Of a stretch of DNA of 33,507 bases, positions 16,351 to 24,870 are shown piece by piece (the first letter of the stretch is position 1; every line of letters begins with the position of its first letter). The notes under the pieces were generated by a model. That model saw only the letters and a program-made list of their open reading frames with translations. It ran no database searches and was not told the origin of the DNA. This DNA comes from Chloroflexota bacterium. Lineage in GTDB: Bacteria; Chloroflexota; Chloroflexia; JAMDCE01. A program made the translations under genes and the position numbers. The DNA is taken from NCBI GenBank assembly GCA_023489135.1, contig JAMDCE010000242.1, forward strand, positions 1-33,507, read 5' to 3'.

Positions 16351-18132
16351 ATGAACAAAGACTCCTATCCAAGGCGATTCAAGCCGTCCCCGTTGCTGGC
16401 TGTCTTCCCGATTGTCTTCGTTTTGGCCGGGTACGCTATCTACACGATCGGTTTCGCCGGCCCGATCAAGGTCGAGGGAACTATCAAGGATGCCGCCAGC
16501 GGAACTGTTGTTGCCAACGCCAGAATCGCCGTAAAAGACAAGTCCTCGAGTGGCCAAGCCTCAGCCGAAATCCCGGTGGGACCGGACGGCACTTACGTCG
16601 TCGACAACATTTCGACGGACAGTACGCTTCGCCTCGAAGCAGACGGTTACGAGCCGCGGGAATTCACCGTTAATCGTTCGGAAAAGCGCAGCGATGCCCT
16701 GAGGCCCGTTCAACTATCCGGTAAGGTCCTTGATTCCTTCGCCAATTCGCCGATCACCTCCGCGTCCGTGAGCCTGGCAGACAAAACCGTGAGCACGGAT
16801 GCCGGCGGCAGCTATCAGATTATAGGGGCCAAGAAAGGCAATCCGCTGACCGTGGCGGCCCAGGGGTACGCGACCGCGACGGTGCCCTACGAAGGGCAAG
16901 CCACCCTGGACCTCCGTCTGCGCCCCAACACGCTGGGGGGAGCGGTTAAGGACGCCGGTTCGGGCAATCCCATCAAGAATGCCCTCGTTCAAGTCGCCGG
17001 CCAGGAGGCCACGACCACCGAAGCCGGGACCTACCGGCTGGTTGATCTTCCGGCGGGCCCCATCACGATGACGGTCACCGCTCCGGGCTACGTTAAGGCG
17101 GTGCTGGCCGTTAAGGAAAAGACGCAGCAGGACGTTCAGCTGAGACAGTTCGCCGTCAGGGGGCTCTACCTGACCTATTACGGCATCGCCGACCAGGGGT
17201 TGAGGTCGGGCGCCCTGAGCAAGATAGAAAAGAGCGAAGCCAACGCGGTCGTAATCGACGTCAAGGGCGACCTGGGCTTTCTCGTCTACAAGACCGACGT
17301 CCCCTTGGCCAAGAAGATCGGCTCGGCCGACAATCCCACCGTCAAGGACTTCGACGCCCTGATGGCCGACCTCAAGAAGAAGAACATCTACACCATCGCG
17401 CGCATCGTAACCTTCAAGGACAATCCCCTGGCGACCAGCCGTCCCGATCTGGCCACCATTGATACCAGGACCGGGAAGCCATGGATCGATCGCGAGAACC
17501 TGGCCTGGGTCGATCCGACTCGCCAGGAAGTGTGGGACTACAACCTTGCCATCGCCAAAGAGGCGGCCAAGAAGGGGTTTGACGAAATTCAGTTCGATTA
17601 CATCCGCTTTCCGACCGACGGGAGCGTGACGACGGCCAGATACTCACGTCCGAACACCATGGAGAACCGGCTCGACGCCATCAACGGGTTCCTTTCCAGG
17701 GCCAAGGCCCAATTGAAGCCCCTCGGGGTGGCCATATCCATCGACGTGTTCGGATACACTTGCTGGCGCGAGGACGACATGGGCATTGGCCAGAAGATAG
17801 AGGAGATTGGCAAGTACGTGGATTTCATCTCCCCAATGGTGTATCCGTCCACGTACTCCGACGGCATACCCGATTACCGCAACGCGGTGGCTTACCCCTA
17901 CGAGATTGTGTACTACAGCTTGAAGAAAGCCGGTGAGAGGCTGGCAGGGATGCCGGTGAAGCTGAGGCCGTGGCTTCAATACTTCGACGATTATCCCTGG
18001 GCCACCGGCATGCTATACAACGCGCGGGAGATACAGGCGCAGAAAAAAGCGGCGGCGGACGCAAAAGTGCTCGGATGGCTGATGTGGGACCCGACTAACA
18101 GATACGCGCGAGGGGGGCTGGACCCGAAGTAA
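16351..18132 (+). CDS. DUF4015 glycoside-hydrolase-like protein with carboxypeptidase-regulatory-like repeats
   Basis: A 593-residue protein. An N-terminal membrane helix (LLAVFPIVFVLAGYAIYTIG, from residue 15) is followed by three beta-sandwich repeats of the carboxypeptidase-regulatory-like type (about residues 38-115, 116-194 and 195-268; each with G-x-V/I-x-D...P-I/V-x-x-A...T-D-x-x-G-x-Y). The rest is the DUF4015 TIM-barrel, a putative glycoside hydrolase: VRGLYLTYYG, AVVIDVKGDLGFL, IYTIARIVTFKDN, FDEIQFDYIRFPTDG with the likely acidic catalytic region, SIDVFGYTCW, ISPMVYPSTY and GWLMWDP. It is likely exposed outside the membrane and acts on an unknown glycan. AAGGG lies 8 bases before the ATG. 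CvpA follows. Confidence 0.8.
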   Translation: MNKDSYPRRFKPSPLLAVFPIVFVLAGYAIYTIGFAGPIKVEGTIKDAASGTVVANARIAVKDKSSSGQASAEIPVGPDGTYVVDNISTDSTLRLEADGYEPREFTVNRSEKRSDALRPVQLSGKVLDSFANSPITSASVSLADKTVSTDAGGSYQIIGAKKGNPLTVAAQGYATATVPYEGQATLDLRLRPNTLGGAVKDAGSGNPIKNALVQVAGQEATTTEAGTYRLVDLPAGPITMTVTAPGYVKAVLAVKEKTQQDVQLRQFAVRGLYLTYYGIADQGLRSGALSKIEKSEANAVVIDVKGDLGFLVYKTDVPLAKKIGSADNPTVKDFDALMADLKKKNIYTIARIVTFKDNPLATSRPDLATIDTRTGKPWIDRENLAWVDPTRQEVWDYNLAIAKEAAKKGFDEIQFDYIRFPTDGSVTTARYSRPNTMENRLDAINGFLSRAKAQLKPLGVAISIDVFGYTCWREDDMGIGQKIEEIGKYVDFISPMVYPSTYSDGIPDYRNAVAYPYEIVYYSLKKAGERLAGMPVKLRPWLQYFDDYPWATGMLYNAREIQAQKKAAADAKVLGWLMWDPTNRYARGGLDPK

Positions 18133-18156
18133 GATCGCGTGGGGGAGGAGTGACAG

Positions 18157-18672
18157 ATGGACCTGGTGGGCCAGCATCTGACCTGGATGGACATCGCCAT
18201 TCTCATCGTGGTGGCGGGCGGAGCTTTCGTTGGGCTGGGACAAGGCCTGGTTCGGCAGGTGTTCTCGCTGGCCGGTCTCTTCTTCGGCACGATCATCGCG
18301 AGCCAGCGGTATCAGGACCTCTCCGGGCTTCTGGGGTTCATAAGCGACCCCAATTGGGCCAGGGTAGCATCATTCGCGGTGATCCTGGTCGCCGTTCTCG
18401 TCGCGGCCAATCTCGTGGGCGGGGTAATTCACCGAATACTGTCGTATATGGCTTTCGGCTGTCTTGACCGGATCGGCGGGGGAGTCTTTGGCGCGGCGGA
18501 ATCGGTGTTAATGGTTGAAACGGTCTTGATTCTGGTTTACAAGTACCCCATCTTAGGGGTAACTGGATCCATCGAAGAATCCAACGTAGCTTTGCAGTTA
18601 CTGAAGCTGGCTCCCGCCGTGTTGGCGCTCTTGCCGCCAGAGTTCGACATGGTGAAGCAGATCCTGCACTAG
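18157..18672 (+). CDS. CvpA family membrane protein
   Basis: A 171-residue protein with four predicted membrane helices: DIAILIVVAGGAFVGLGQGL, FSLAGLFFGTIIA, VASFAVILVAVLVAANLVGG and a weaker one in FGAAESVLMVETVLILVY. The G-x-x-x-G-L-x-R-Q-V-F start and the LDRIGGGVFGA segment are typical of CvpA (colicin V production) proteins, which sit in the inner membrane and are linked to envelope maintenance; the molecular role is unsettled. GGAGGAG lies 8 bases before the ATG. It is 24 bases after the DUF4015 stop on the same strand, so they probably share the promoter at 16242. Its stop faces the next small gene with 3 bases between. Confidence 0.8.
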   Translation: MDLVGQHLTWMDIAILIVVAGGAFVGLGQGLVRQVFSLAGLFFGTIIASQRYQDLSGLLGFISDPNWARVASFAVILVAVLVAANLVGGVIHRILSYMAFGCLDRIGGGVFGAAESVLMVETVLILVYKYPILGVTGSIEESNVALQLLKLAPAVLALLPPEFDMVKQILH

Positions 18673-18675
18673 CGA

Positions 18676-18846
18676 CTATCTGCGGGCAGCCTTGGTTACT
18701 TGAACCGACAGAACCACTACCAGCCAGCCAACCGCGATGGCAGCGGGGCTCTGGCTGGCATTGGCCAGGAATGTGAAGAAGGACAACACGATGAGTGCCA
18801 GGAAGCCCACCAGGCCAAAGTACAGCAGCTTTCCAAAGGTCTCCAT
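18676..18846 (-). CDS. Small membrane protein, 56 residues
   Basis: Translated by eye on the minus strand: METFGKLLYFGLVGFLALIV then two hydrophobic stretches (LLYFGLVGFLALIVLSFFTFL and IAVGWLVVVLSVQV) and a basic end, TKAARR. AGGGGG precedes the start by 8 bases. It lies directly downstream of dgkA (27 bases), on the same strand, so it is likely the last gene of that operon. No family is recognised. It is probably a two-helix inner-membrane protein. Confidence 0.55.
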   Translation of the reverse strand: METFGKLLYFGLVGFLALIVLSFFTFLANASQSPAAIAVGWLVVVLSVQVTKAARR

Positions 18847-18873
18847 GCTCACGCCCCCTGCGCTTTGAAAGGA

Positions 18874-19287
18874 CTAGCCTAAACGCCTCAACAGGTGAGG
18901 ACCGAACACCAGAATCCCCACGAAGATCGACCCTACCGCCGAAAGAAGGACCGCGCCAGCGCTCACATCTTTGGCTACCTTAGCCCGTGGATCGTGGTTT
19001 AATGTTATCAAATCGACCACCGTTTCCACAACCGTATTGATCATCTCGGCAAATATCACCAACGCCGCGGTCAGAGCGACAACGGCCAGCTCCAGGCCAC
19101 TCAGGCCCAAGCCGAGCCCGCACAGTAAGACTATGGCAGCTATGGCCAGATGGATGCGGAAATTCGCCTGGGTTCGAAACACATATGAAAATCCATGGTA
19201 GGCGTGGGTGAAGCTTCGACGGATTGAATAACCTCTATTCTTTTCCTCTCGGAACACCATTTGACTGGCTGAATCTCGGCAAGTCAA
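18874..19287 (-). CDS. dgkA: Diacylglycerol kinase / undecaprenol kinase
   Basis: A 137-residue integral membrane kinase. Three helices are visible after an amphipathic N-terminus (SFTHAYHGFSYVFRTQANFR). The signature FAEMINTVVETVVDLIT (about residues 79-95) contains the catalytic glutamate and the E/N metal-binding residues, and AKVAKDVSAGAVLL follows. Family members phosphorylate diacylglycerol or, in Gram-positive-type forms, undecaprenol to recycle the cell-wall lipid carrier. A TTG start at 19287 is supported by AAGGAGGAGG about 9 bases upstream, inside ybeY; an ATG at 19260 is the alternative. It overlaps the ybeY 3' end by 53 bases, so the two are probably translationally coupled. Confidence 0.87.
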   Translation of the reverse strand: MTCRDSASQMVFREEKNRGYSIRRSFTHAYHGFSYVFRTQANFRIHLAIAAIVLLCGLGLGLSGLELAVVALTAALVIFAEMINTVVETVVDLITLNHDPRAKVAKDVSAGAVLLSAVGSIFVGILVFGPHLLRRLG

Positions 19288-19756
19288 CCAGAGCCGCCTC
19301 CTCCTTGGATCTCATCTCCTGGCGCTGGGCCTCCGTTTCGTGATCGTACCCGAGCAAGTGCAGAACCCCGTGGACCACGAGGTAGCCGATCTCGCGCTCC
19401 ACCGAATGTTCATATTCCCGCGCCTGTTCTACGGCCCGCTCATAGGATATGACCACATCCCCCAGGGCCTTCACCTGATCGGGCGGCGTGATGAACTCCG
19501 GCTGAGCCTCGTCTGGCTCGGTCAAAGGGAACGAAAGCACATCGGTCGGCTCGTCGATCCCGCGATATGTGGCGTTCAGCTCCCTGATGCGCTCGTCGTC
19601 CGTGATGACCAGACTCAGTTCCACGTCTTCTTGAATACCTTCCATAGTCAGCACGCGATCGACCAGCTTATTGATCAAACCCAGGTCGACCGAATCCACA
19701 AGAAGCGGGAGAACGTCCACATGCAGAAGCGCGCTGCCACGTCTCTTGGCATTCAT
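19235..19756 (-). CDS. ybeY: Endoribonuclease YbeY (rRNA maturation factor)
   Basis: A ~173-residue protein. The zinc-binding signature HGVLHLLGYDHE is intact (three histidines), and the upstream TDDERIRELNATYRGIDEPT and DVLSFP segments are family hallmarks. YbeY processes 16S rRNA 3' ends and takes part in 70S quality control. The ATG at 19756 is 5 bases beyond the pgpH stop; an in-frame GTG at 19777 would overlap pgpH. It sits between pgpH and dgkA, an order common in Firmicutes and Chloroflexota. Confidence 0.9.
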   Translation of the reverse strand: MNAKRRGSALLHVDVLPLLVDSVDLGLINKLVDRVLTMEGIQEDVELSLVITDDERIRELNATYRGIDEPTDVLSFPLTEPDEAQPEFITPPDQVKALGDVVISYERAVEQAREYEHSVEREIGYLVVHGVLHLLGYDHETEAQRQEMRSKEEAALVDLPRFSQSNGVPRGKE

Positions 19757-19761
19757 GAGAC

Positions 19762-21951
19762 TTACTCTTTTATCCACGATCTGGCCACCCGCTCGGCCAG
19801 GTCTACTTGCTCCGGGGGCTTGGACTCCGGATACTCGAGACGGGGGTGGAAGATGCCCTGAAGCACGGCGACGAAGGTGTTGCGAACCTCACTTAGATCC
19901 CTCAAGGTGAGGTCGCATTCGTCCAACTGGCCATCGGCGACCCGCTCGCTAATCACTTGCTGAACAAGCTCGGCGATGCGCTCCGAGGACGTATCCTTGC
20001 TCGCCCTCACGCTCGCCTCCACGCTATCAGCCAGCATCATAATACCGGCCTCACGTGTTTGCGGCCGCGGCCCCTGGTATCGAAACTCCTCTTGATCCAC
20101 CAGCTCGAATCCGGCGCTCTGCAGCGCCTGCAAGTAGAAGTACTTCACGAGGTGCGTCCCGTGGTGTTGCTGAATTATGTCCTTCACCTTGCTGGGCAGG
20201 CCGTGCTGCCTGGCCAGCTCCAACCCATCCGCTATGTGAGAAGCTATCAGCTGCGCGCTCGACTTGGGGTCCAGCTGGTCGTGCACGTTCTGCCCCTGTT
20301 GGTTCTCTATGAAGAGATAGGGACGAATCACCTTCCCGATGTCGTGGTAATAGGCGCTCACGCGGCAAAGCATGCCGTCCGCGCCGATCTGCTGGGCGGC
20401 TCGCTCGGCCAGGTTGGCCACAACCATGCTGTGATGATAGGTGCCGGGGGCCTGGGTTAGGAGCCGGTGAAATAGCGGATGCGTCGGATGGGCAAGCTCC
20501 ATCAGACCCAGGCTGGTAGTGATGCCAAAGATGTGGCCCAGCAAGGAGAACGTTCCGAAGGTGAGGGCAGCGGAAAGCCCGCCATTGACAATGGAAATGA
20601 ACCCGAGCGTAGCCAGCCGCGAAGCATCGGGGTCCTGCGCGTAGAACTGAAAGCCCAGAATAACCGCGAAGTTCGCAACCGCCACCGCGACCCCGGTCAT
20701 GAAGAACGCGTTCATCCGCTCGATTCGGCGCGCCCCGATCAGGCCCACCAGTCCGCTCACCAGAAACAGGGTTGTCATTTCCAGGGAGAAGTTGGCTATG
20801 AACCCTATCAAGACGGCCAGAACCGTGCCGACCACCACGGCCAGCTGCGGACTCAGCAGAGTCGAAACGAGCATCGAGGCCGCCGCCATGGGAAACAGGT
20901 AAGCGTACATCTCGCGACCGGGTATCGTGAGTTTTGCCGCCAGGACCGTGACCACGAGGATCAGGCCTACCAGGGCCAGGCGCCGGACGTTACCCAGAAT
21001 CTGAGGTTCAAAGAAGTACAGATAATAGGTTAGCGACAGCACCAGCATAACCACCAGCAAAGCCGTGGCCATGATATCGTTCCACTGGATGGTGGGATTT
21101 CTGAGGCCGGCGGCATCCAGCTTCTCGACGTCCGTCTCTTTAACGACGTCGCCGTCACGCAGGATAATCTCGCCTTTCTCGACGCCGATTCTGACCGGCT
21201 GAACGGCGTCTCTGGCCTCCTTCTTGGCCTTGGCGGTCGCTTCCTGATCCACGGCGAAGGTGGGCTTCAACAGGTTTTCGGTGAGATTGACGACCACCGC
21301 CGATTGAGCACCGGTCAGAGAAGCGCTGACCAGGGTTGGAAGCTTTGCCTTAGCCTCCGGCAACTGCTTTTCCGTCACCTTGTCTCGCAGGACCGCCTCC
21401 AAAAGCAGGGTTGTCTCATTCGTGACAGCCCGCCAAGACTGATCGTCAAACGCGAGGACGGCGTCGATCGACGCTCGAGAAAGAGAAAGACCCGGTATCT
21501 TGCGGATGCTGTCGGCCTTCTGCTGGAGAGGGGCTGATTCCCGGCGAGCGTCGGAGATACGCCTGCTTATGTCAAGAAGCTTCTCCTTCTGCTGCGGCAG
21601 CACGCCCAGGTCCTGCACGTAAACCTCGGCCACGGCCGACTCAGCGCGGCTCCGCTCCTCTTTGGTTCTGGACTGGCTGACGAAGTTGACCTTTACCGGT
21701 GACTTGATGTCGCGCGGGGAGACGTCCCCTTCGTAGAGCTGGTACCGGCTCGGGAGAAACTGAAAGGTGAGCACCCCCACCAGCGCCGTCGCCAGGACCA
21801 GGCCAAAGAGGATCATACGCGCTTTCACGGCCGCGCCGTGGGGCGTTCCGGGGGTTCCGTTGTTCAAAGGTAGGCTAGGCTTCGAGTTCAACCTGAACGA
21901 TCTTTGCCGTGATTCCATAATAAACAAAGAAGGCATAGGATGCCAATCCAT
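19762..21951 (-). CDS. pgpH: PgpH-type cyclic-di-AMP phosphodiesterase (7TM-HD)
   Basis: A 729-residue polytopic membrane enzyme. A first helix (residues 46-66) is followed by an extracellular ~220-residue 7TMR-HDED domain (coiled-coil-like, ending near 285), then a block of about seven helices (about 290-475), then a cytoplasmic HD phosphohydrolase domain. Catalytic residues are visible: H506/H507 in GTYHHSMVVANLAE, H536-D537 in YYHDIGKVIRPYLF, and a later IIQQHHGTHL segment. It hydrolyses c-di-AMP, which controls osmolyte uptake and cell-wall balance. The ATG at 21951 has AGGGG nine bases upstream. It is the second gene after yqeY (25-base gap). Confidence 0.9.
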   Translation of the reverse strand: MDWHPMPSLFIMESRQRSFRLNSKPSLPLNNGTPGTPHGAAVKARMILFGLVLATALVGVLTFQFLPSRYQLYEGDVSPRDIKSPVKVNFVSQSRTKEERSRAESAVAEVYVQDLGVLPQQKEKLLDISRRISDARRESAPLQQKADSIRKIPGLSLSRASIDAVLAFDDQSWRAVTNETTLLLEAVLRDKVTEKQLPEAKAKLPTLVSASLTGAQSAVVVNLTENLLKPTFAVDQEATAKAKKEARDAVQPVRIGVEKGEIILRDGDVVKETDVEKLDAAGLRNPTIQWNDIMATALLVVMLVLSLTYYLYFFEPQILGNVRRLALVGLILVVTVLAAKLTIPGREMYAYLFPMAAASMLVSTLLSPQLAVVVGTVLAVLIGFIANFSLEMTTLFLVSGLVGLIGARRIERMNAFFMTGVAVAVANFAVILGFQFYAQDPDASRLATLGFISIVNGGLSAALTFGTFSLLGHIFGITTSLGLMELAHPTHPLFHRLLTQAPGTYHHSMVVANLAERAAQQIGADGMLCRVSAYYHDIGKVIRPYLFIENQQGQNVHDQLDPKSSAQLIASHIADGLELARQHGLPSKVKDIIQQHHGTHLVKYFYLQALQSAGFELVDQEEFRYQGPRPQTREAGIMMLADSVEASVRASKDTSSERIAELVQQVISERVADGQLDECDLTLRDLSEVRNTFVAVLQGIFHPRLEYPESKPPEQVDLAERVARSWIKE

Positions 21952-21976
21952 GCAAGAATGCCCCTATGCCCCGCAA

Positions 21977-22426
21977 CTATTTGGTTCCCAACAGTCCTTG
22001 CACAACCTGGGAGACCAGCCTGCCGTCCGCCTTTCCTCGAACCTCCGCCATAAGTCGAGGCATGACCTTTCCGATGTCGCCGGGCCCCGTGGCCCCGACT
22101 TCGGCGATCACCCGTCGAGCAGCAGCCTCCACCTCGTCCTGGGACATCTGCTGCGGCAGGTACTCCAGCAATATGGCCAGCTCAGCTTCTTCTCTCGCCA
22201 CCAGGTCCGGCCGATTCCCGCGTGCGAACTCGTAGATCGATTCGCGGCGCTGCTTTGCCTCCTTTTCGACGACTCTGAGAACCTCGGCGTCGTCCAGTGG
22301 ACGAAGCTTCTCTACCTCGGCATTCTTGATACTGGCCCGCAGCAAACGGATGACCGATACCCTGATCTCATCCCTGCGCCTCATCGAGTCTTTGAGGTCT
22401 TCCATAATCCTGTCTTGAAGACTCAC
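21977..22426 (-). CDS. GatB/YqeY domain protein
   Basis: A ~149-residue protein of the YqeY family, typical in length. Visible features: RIMEDLKDSMRRRDEIRVSV, LRASIKNAEVEK, an EYLPQQMSQDEVEAAARRVI segment and the ending GKADGRLVSQVVQGLL. The fold matches the C-terminal tRNA-binding tail of GatB; the function of stand-alone YqeY is not settled. A GTG at 22426 is preferred because GGAGG lies 4 bases upstream; the frame extends to 22471 without a ribosome site. It is first in the pgpH-ybeY-dgkA run. Confidence 0.82.
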   Translation of the reverse strand: MSLQDRIMEDLKDSMRRRDEIRVSVIRLLRASIKNAEVEKLRPLDDAEVLRVVEKEAKQRRESIYEFARGNRPDLVAREEAELAILLEYLPQQMSQDEVEAAARRVIAEVGATGPGDIGKVMPRLMAEVRGKADGRLVSQVVQGLLGTK

Positions 22427-22503
22427 GTGCCCTCCGAGAACAAAAAGCGAATGAAGAAAAGGCGAATCCACGTTTCGTGCACAACTCTTGCTTCGCGCTC
22501 ATA

Positions 22504-22533
22504 ATTATAGTCCCCTGTTATTGAGGGTGTCAA
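22504..22533 (-). promoter_or_regulatory. Consensus sigma-70/A promoter for the yqeY-pgpH-ybeY-dgkA run
   Basis: On the minus strand, a perfect TTGACA (22528-22533) and perfect TATAAT (22504-22509) are separated by 18 bases. Transcription would start near 22497, ~70 bases before the YqeY start. Confidence 0.8.
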
Positions 22534-22549
22534 GGAAGAAACCTACTCC

Positions 22550-22870
22550 CTACGCCCGGCCCGCGAAGGCAGCCTCGTAGATGGCCACCAGGTCATTTTC
22601 TATGGCCCGCCGTGCGTTGGCAGCCGTTTGCTGGTCCGTGGACAAACCTTTCACCAGCTGTGGTATGGCCTCCCTGGTCACCTGTTCCGGGAAGCGGGCG
22701 GGAAAAGACAGGCGACGGTAGAGCGTCTGGAGCCCCAGGAGCGCCAACTCCGGCTCGGGCCTATCCCCGGTCGCTTTTTCTCCCATCACCAGAGTCAGCT
22801 CCGAGAACTTGCCCGGGCCGTCGTAATCACGGAGGCTTCCGCCATTTTCTTTCTTCCAACGTGAAAACAA
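22550..22870 (-). CDS. Hypothetical protein, 106 residues
   Basis: The open frame from a TTG at 22870 starts MFSRWKKENGGSLRDYDGPG and continues through helical, Arg/Glu/Ala-rich sequence (LALLGLQTLYRRLSF and DQQTAANARRAIENDLVAIY). No family is recognised. The open reading extends upstream through APRLYQLF without a proper start codon, and the promoter at 22890-22919 predicts a transcript starting about a dozen bases before this TTG, so it could be nearly leaderless. No ribosome site is seen. It lies between two strong minus-strand promoters. Confidence 0.4.
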   Translation of the reverse strand: MFSRWKKENGGSLRDYDGPGKFSELTLVMGEKATGDRPEPELALLGLQTLYRRLSFPARFPEQVTREAIPQLVKGLSTDQQTAANARRAIENDLVAIYEAAFAGRA

Positions 22871-22889
22871 CTGGTAGAGTCGTGGCGCG

Positions 22890-22919
22890 AGTATATGGCC
22901 GGGGATGGTGGCGTGTCAA
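22890..22919 (-). promoter_or_regulatory. Sigma-70/A promoter upstream of the 106-residue gene
   Basis: Minus-strand TTGACA (22914-22919) and TATACT (22890-22895) are separated by 18 bases. It is divergent from the plus-strand promoter at 22951-22979. Confidence 0.6.
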
Positions 22920-22950
22920 GGCAACCAGTCGTTCAACCGCTCCGGGCGGG

Positions 22951-22979
22951 TTGACTTAGCGCTACCGGTGCAATATAAT
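22951..22979 (+). promoter_or_regulatory. Sigma-70/A promoter for the prpD-like gene
   Basis: TTGACT (22951-22956), 17-base spacer, perfect TATAAT (22974-22979). The predicted leader before the GTG at 23260 is about 275 bases, long enough for RNA control, though only a short TAGCC-TGA-GGCTA hairpin (near 23038) was recognised in it. Confidence 0.7.
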
Positions 22980-23259
22980 GCAGCCGATCTCTCACTCGGG
23001 TACGTACGAGCCCGTGGTGCACCGGCTACTTTCTGAGTAGCCTGAGGCTATCGACGATGATGGCAGCAATTCTTGGCCGTGTGCCGCTGCTTCCTCAACT
23101 GTCGACCTCTCGCGCAGGCGATTCGACAGCTGCAGGACACTTTCTCGGAGAAGCCACATGTTATCCCGGCCACCCAGACCACGCGCCTTTCAATAAGAAG
23201 CTCGAGATATTCTACCAAGGCCGAAAGAGTAAACCTGTCTTGAACAAGGAGTGGATACG

Positions 23260-24648
23260 GTGGAAGACACGATCTGCGCTCTCTCGCGGCACCTGAAGGC
23301 CACCACCTTTGACGGTCTGCCTTTGGAAGCCGTCGAGCGCGCTAAGATGTCCTTCCTGGACGTCGTTGGCGCCCTGGTTGCCGGCGCCACGGCACGTGGT
23401 TGCCGGGAGGTGGTGGACCTGGTTCTGGAGTGGGGCGGAAAGCCGGAGAGCACCGTACTCATGCGCGGAGGCAAGGTTCCCGCCCACAACGCCGCTCTGG
23501 CCAACTCGGTCATGGCGCGAGCGCTCGATTTCGACGACTCGATGTACAAGGGACTGCACCTCAGCGCGTCCCTGGTGCCCACGGCCATCGCGGTGGCCGA
23601 GAAACGCGGGAAAGTGTCGGGAAAGGAAATGCTGGCGGCCATCGCCCTGGGAACGGACATCGCCGGCCGCATCGATTACGCCACGGTGGACTACGACGGA
23701 TTCGATCCGACCATCTGCTGCGGCATCTTCGGATCCACCGCCGTTGCCGCCAGGCTGCTCGACCTGAACGAAGATCAGATCGCCAGCGCCTTCGGCATCG
23801 CCTTGAACCAGGCCTCCGGGACCATGCAGAGCAACGTGGACGGCGTGTTGAGCGTCCGGCTGAACCAGGGCATCGCCGCCAGCGCCGGCATCACCTCGGC
23901 GCTGTTCGCGAGCCGGGGCATCACGGGCGTGAGACAGGTCCTGGACGGCCAGTGGGGCTACTTCCACCTCTTCTCCAAGGACAAACGCGTGGCCGAGCAC
24001 CTGGTCGATAGGCTGGGATCGGTTTTCTACGGCAACCGCACCCAGTTCAAGCGCTGGCCGAGTTGCGGCTCCACGCTCTCCGCCACCGACGCGGCCGTCG
24101 AGCTGGTCGAGCAGAGTCACGTCCGGCCCGACGAGATCGAGAAGATACTGGTGAGGTGCGGTCGATTCGTGCTCAGCCTGGTCGGCCACCCGTTCGAGAT
24201 CGGCGACAACCCAGAGGTCAACGCTCAGTTCAGCGTGCGCTATGCCGTGGCCAACGCCATCCTGAGAGGGCATCCAAGACTGGAGCATTTCGGCGAGAAG
24301 CTGGTGCGCGACCCGGAGGTCATGGATCTGGCCAAGCGAGTAGACACCGTGGTGGACGAGAGCCCACAGTTCAACCAGCCTCCCTTCTACGTGGGAGCGG
24401 AGGTCAGCTTCATTCTGAGAGATGGCCGGACCTTGACCCGGTACGTCAAGGCCTGGAAGGGCCACTACACCAACCCGCTCGCGATGGACGACATCGTCGA
24501 GAAGTTCAACAAGAACCTTAGCTACGCCTCGCCCTGGTTCGACACTTCGCGGGGCACGACCATCCTGGATTTCGTCACGAACCTTGAAACGGCCGATGAC
24601 GCGACGCCGCTGATCGGGGCGCTAAAGTTTGATGGAGCGGTCAATTGA
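23260..24648 (+). CDS. MmgE/PrpD family protein
   Basis: A 462-residue protein of normal family length. Recognisable MmgE/PrpD segments: AKMSFLDVVGALVAGA near the N-terminus, HNAALANSVMARALDFDDSM (residues ~80-100, with the H and the DFDD residues of the active-site helix), IALGTDIAGRI, GIFGSTAVAARLL, KRWPSCGSTLSATDAAVEL, and NAQFSVRYAVANAIL. Members include 2-methylcitrate dehydratase, cis-aconitate decarboxylase and iminodisuccinate epimerase; which reaction applies here cannot be read. The GTG at 23260 is chosen over one at 23251 because AAGGAG sits 8 bases upstream. It heads a plus-strand group with the orphan lipoprotein and the PhtD-like protein. Confidence 0.85.
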   Translation: MEDTICALSRHLKATTFDGLPLEAVERAKMSFLDVVGALVAGATARGCREVVDLVLEWGGKPESTVLMRGGKVPAHNAALANSVMARALDFDDSMYKGLHLSASLVPTAIAVAEKRGKVSGKEMLAAIALGTDIAGRIDYATVDYDGFDPTICCGIFGSTAVAARLLDLNEDQIASAFGIALNQASGTMQSNVDGVLSVRLNQGIAASAGITSALFASRGITGVRQVLDGQWGYFHLFSKDKRVAEHLVDRLGSVFYGNRTQFKRWPSCGSTLSATDAAVELVEQSHVRPDEIEKILVRCGRFVLSLVGHPFEIGDNPEVNAQFSVRYAVANAILRGHPRLEHFGEKLVRDPEVMDLAKRVDTVVDESPQFNQPPFYVGAEVSFILRDGRTLTRYVKAWKGHYTNPLAMDDIVEKFNKNLSYASPWFDTSRGTTILDFVTNLETADDATPLIGALKFDGAVN

Positions 24649-24683
24649 CAGGGACTTGCGTTGGCGTGCCACCGAGAGCGATT

Positions 24684-24759
24684 TCCCACCGCAGAGGCGC
24701 AGAGGTATTCCTTGTTATCTCCGCGTTATCTCTGCGTCCTCTGCGCCTCTGCGGTGGGA
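24684..24759. repeat. Perfect 22-bp inverted repeat (CCACCGCAGAGGCG type)
   Basis: Arms at 24684-24705 and 24738-24759 are perfectly complementary over 22 bases around a 32-base loop. The loop contains a short direct repeat (TTATCTCCGCG, TTATCTCTGCG). Repeats of the CCACCGCAGAGGCGCAGAGG kind are widely dispersed in environmental bacterial genomes. Lying between prpD and the lipoprotein gene, it could reduce read-through or stabilise the upstream mRNA end. It lacks a T-run. Confidence 0.85.
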
Positions 24760-24870
24760 TACTAGGTACCCGTGACCGACCACGCAAGGCCCGCCGGCAA
24801 GCGCCGTTGGACGTTTGATTATTGGCTCAACCTCACCGACTCGCAGCACAAAATTGGAGGAAGAAGGAAG

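Noticed and set aside
23212..24465. 417-codon minus-strand open frame opposite prpD
   Set aside because: Shadow of the PrpD frame, without motifs or ribosome site.
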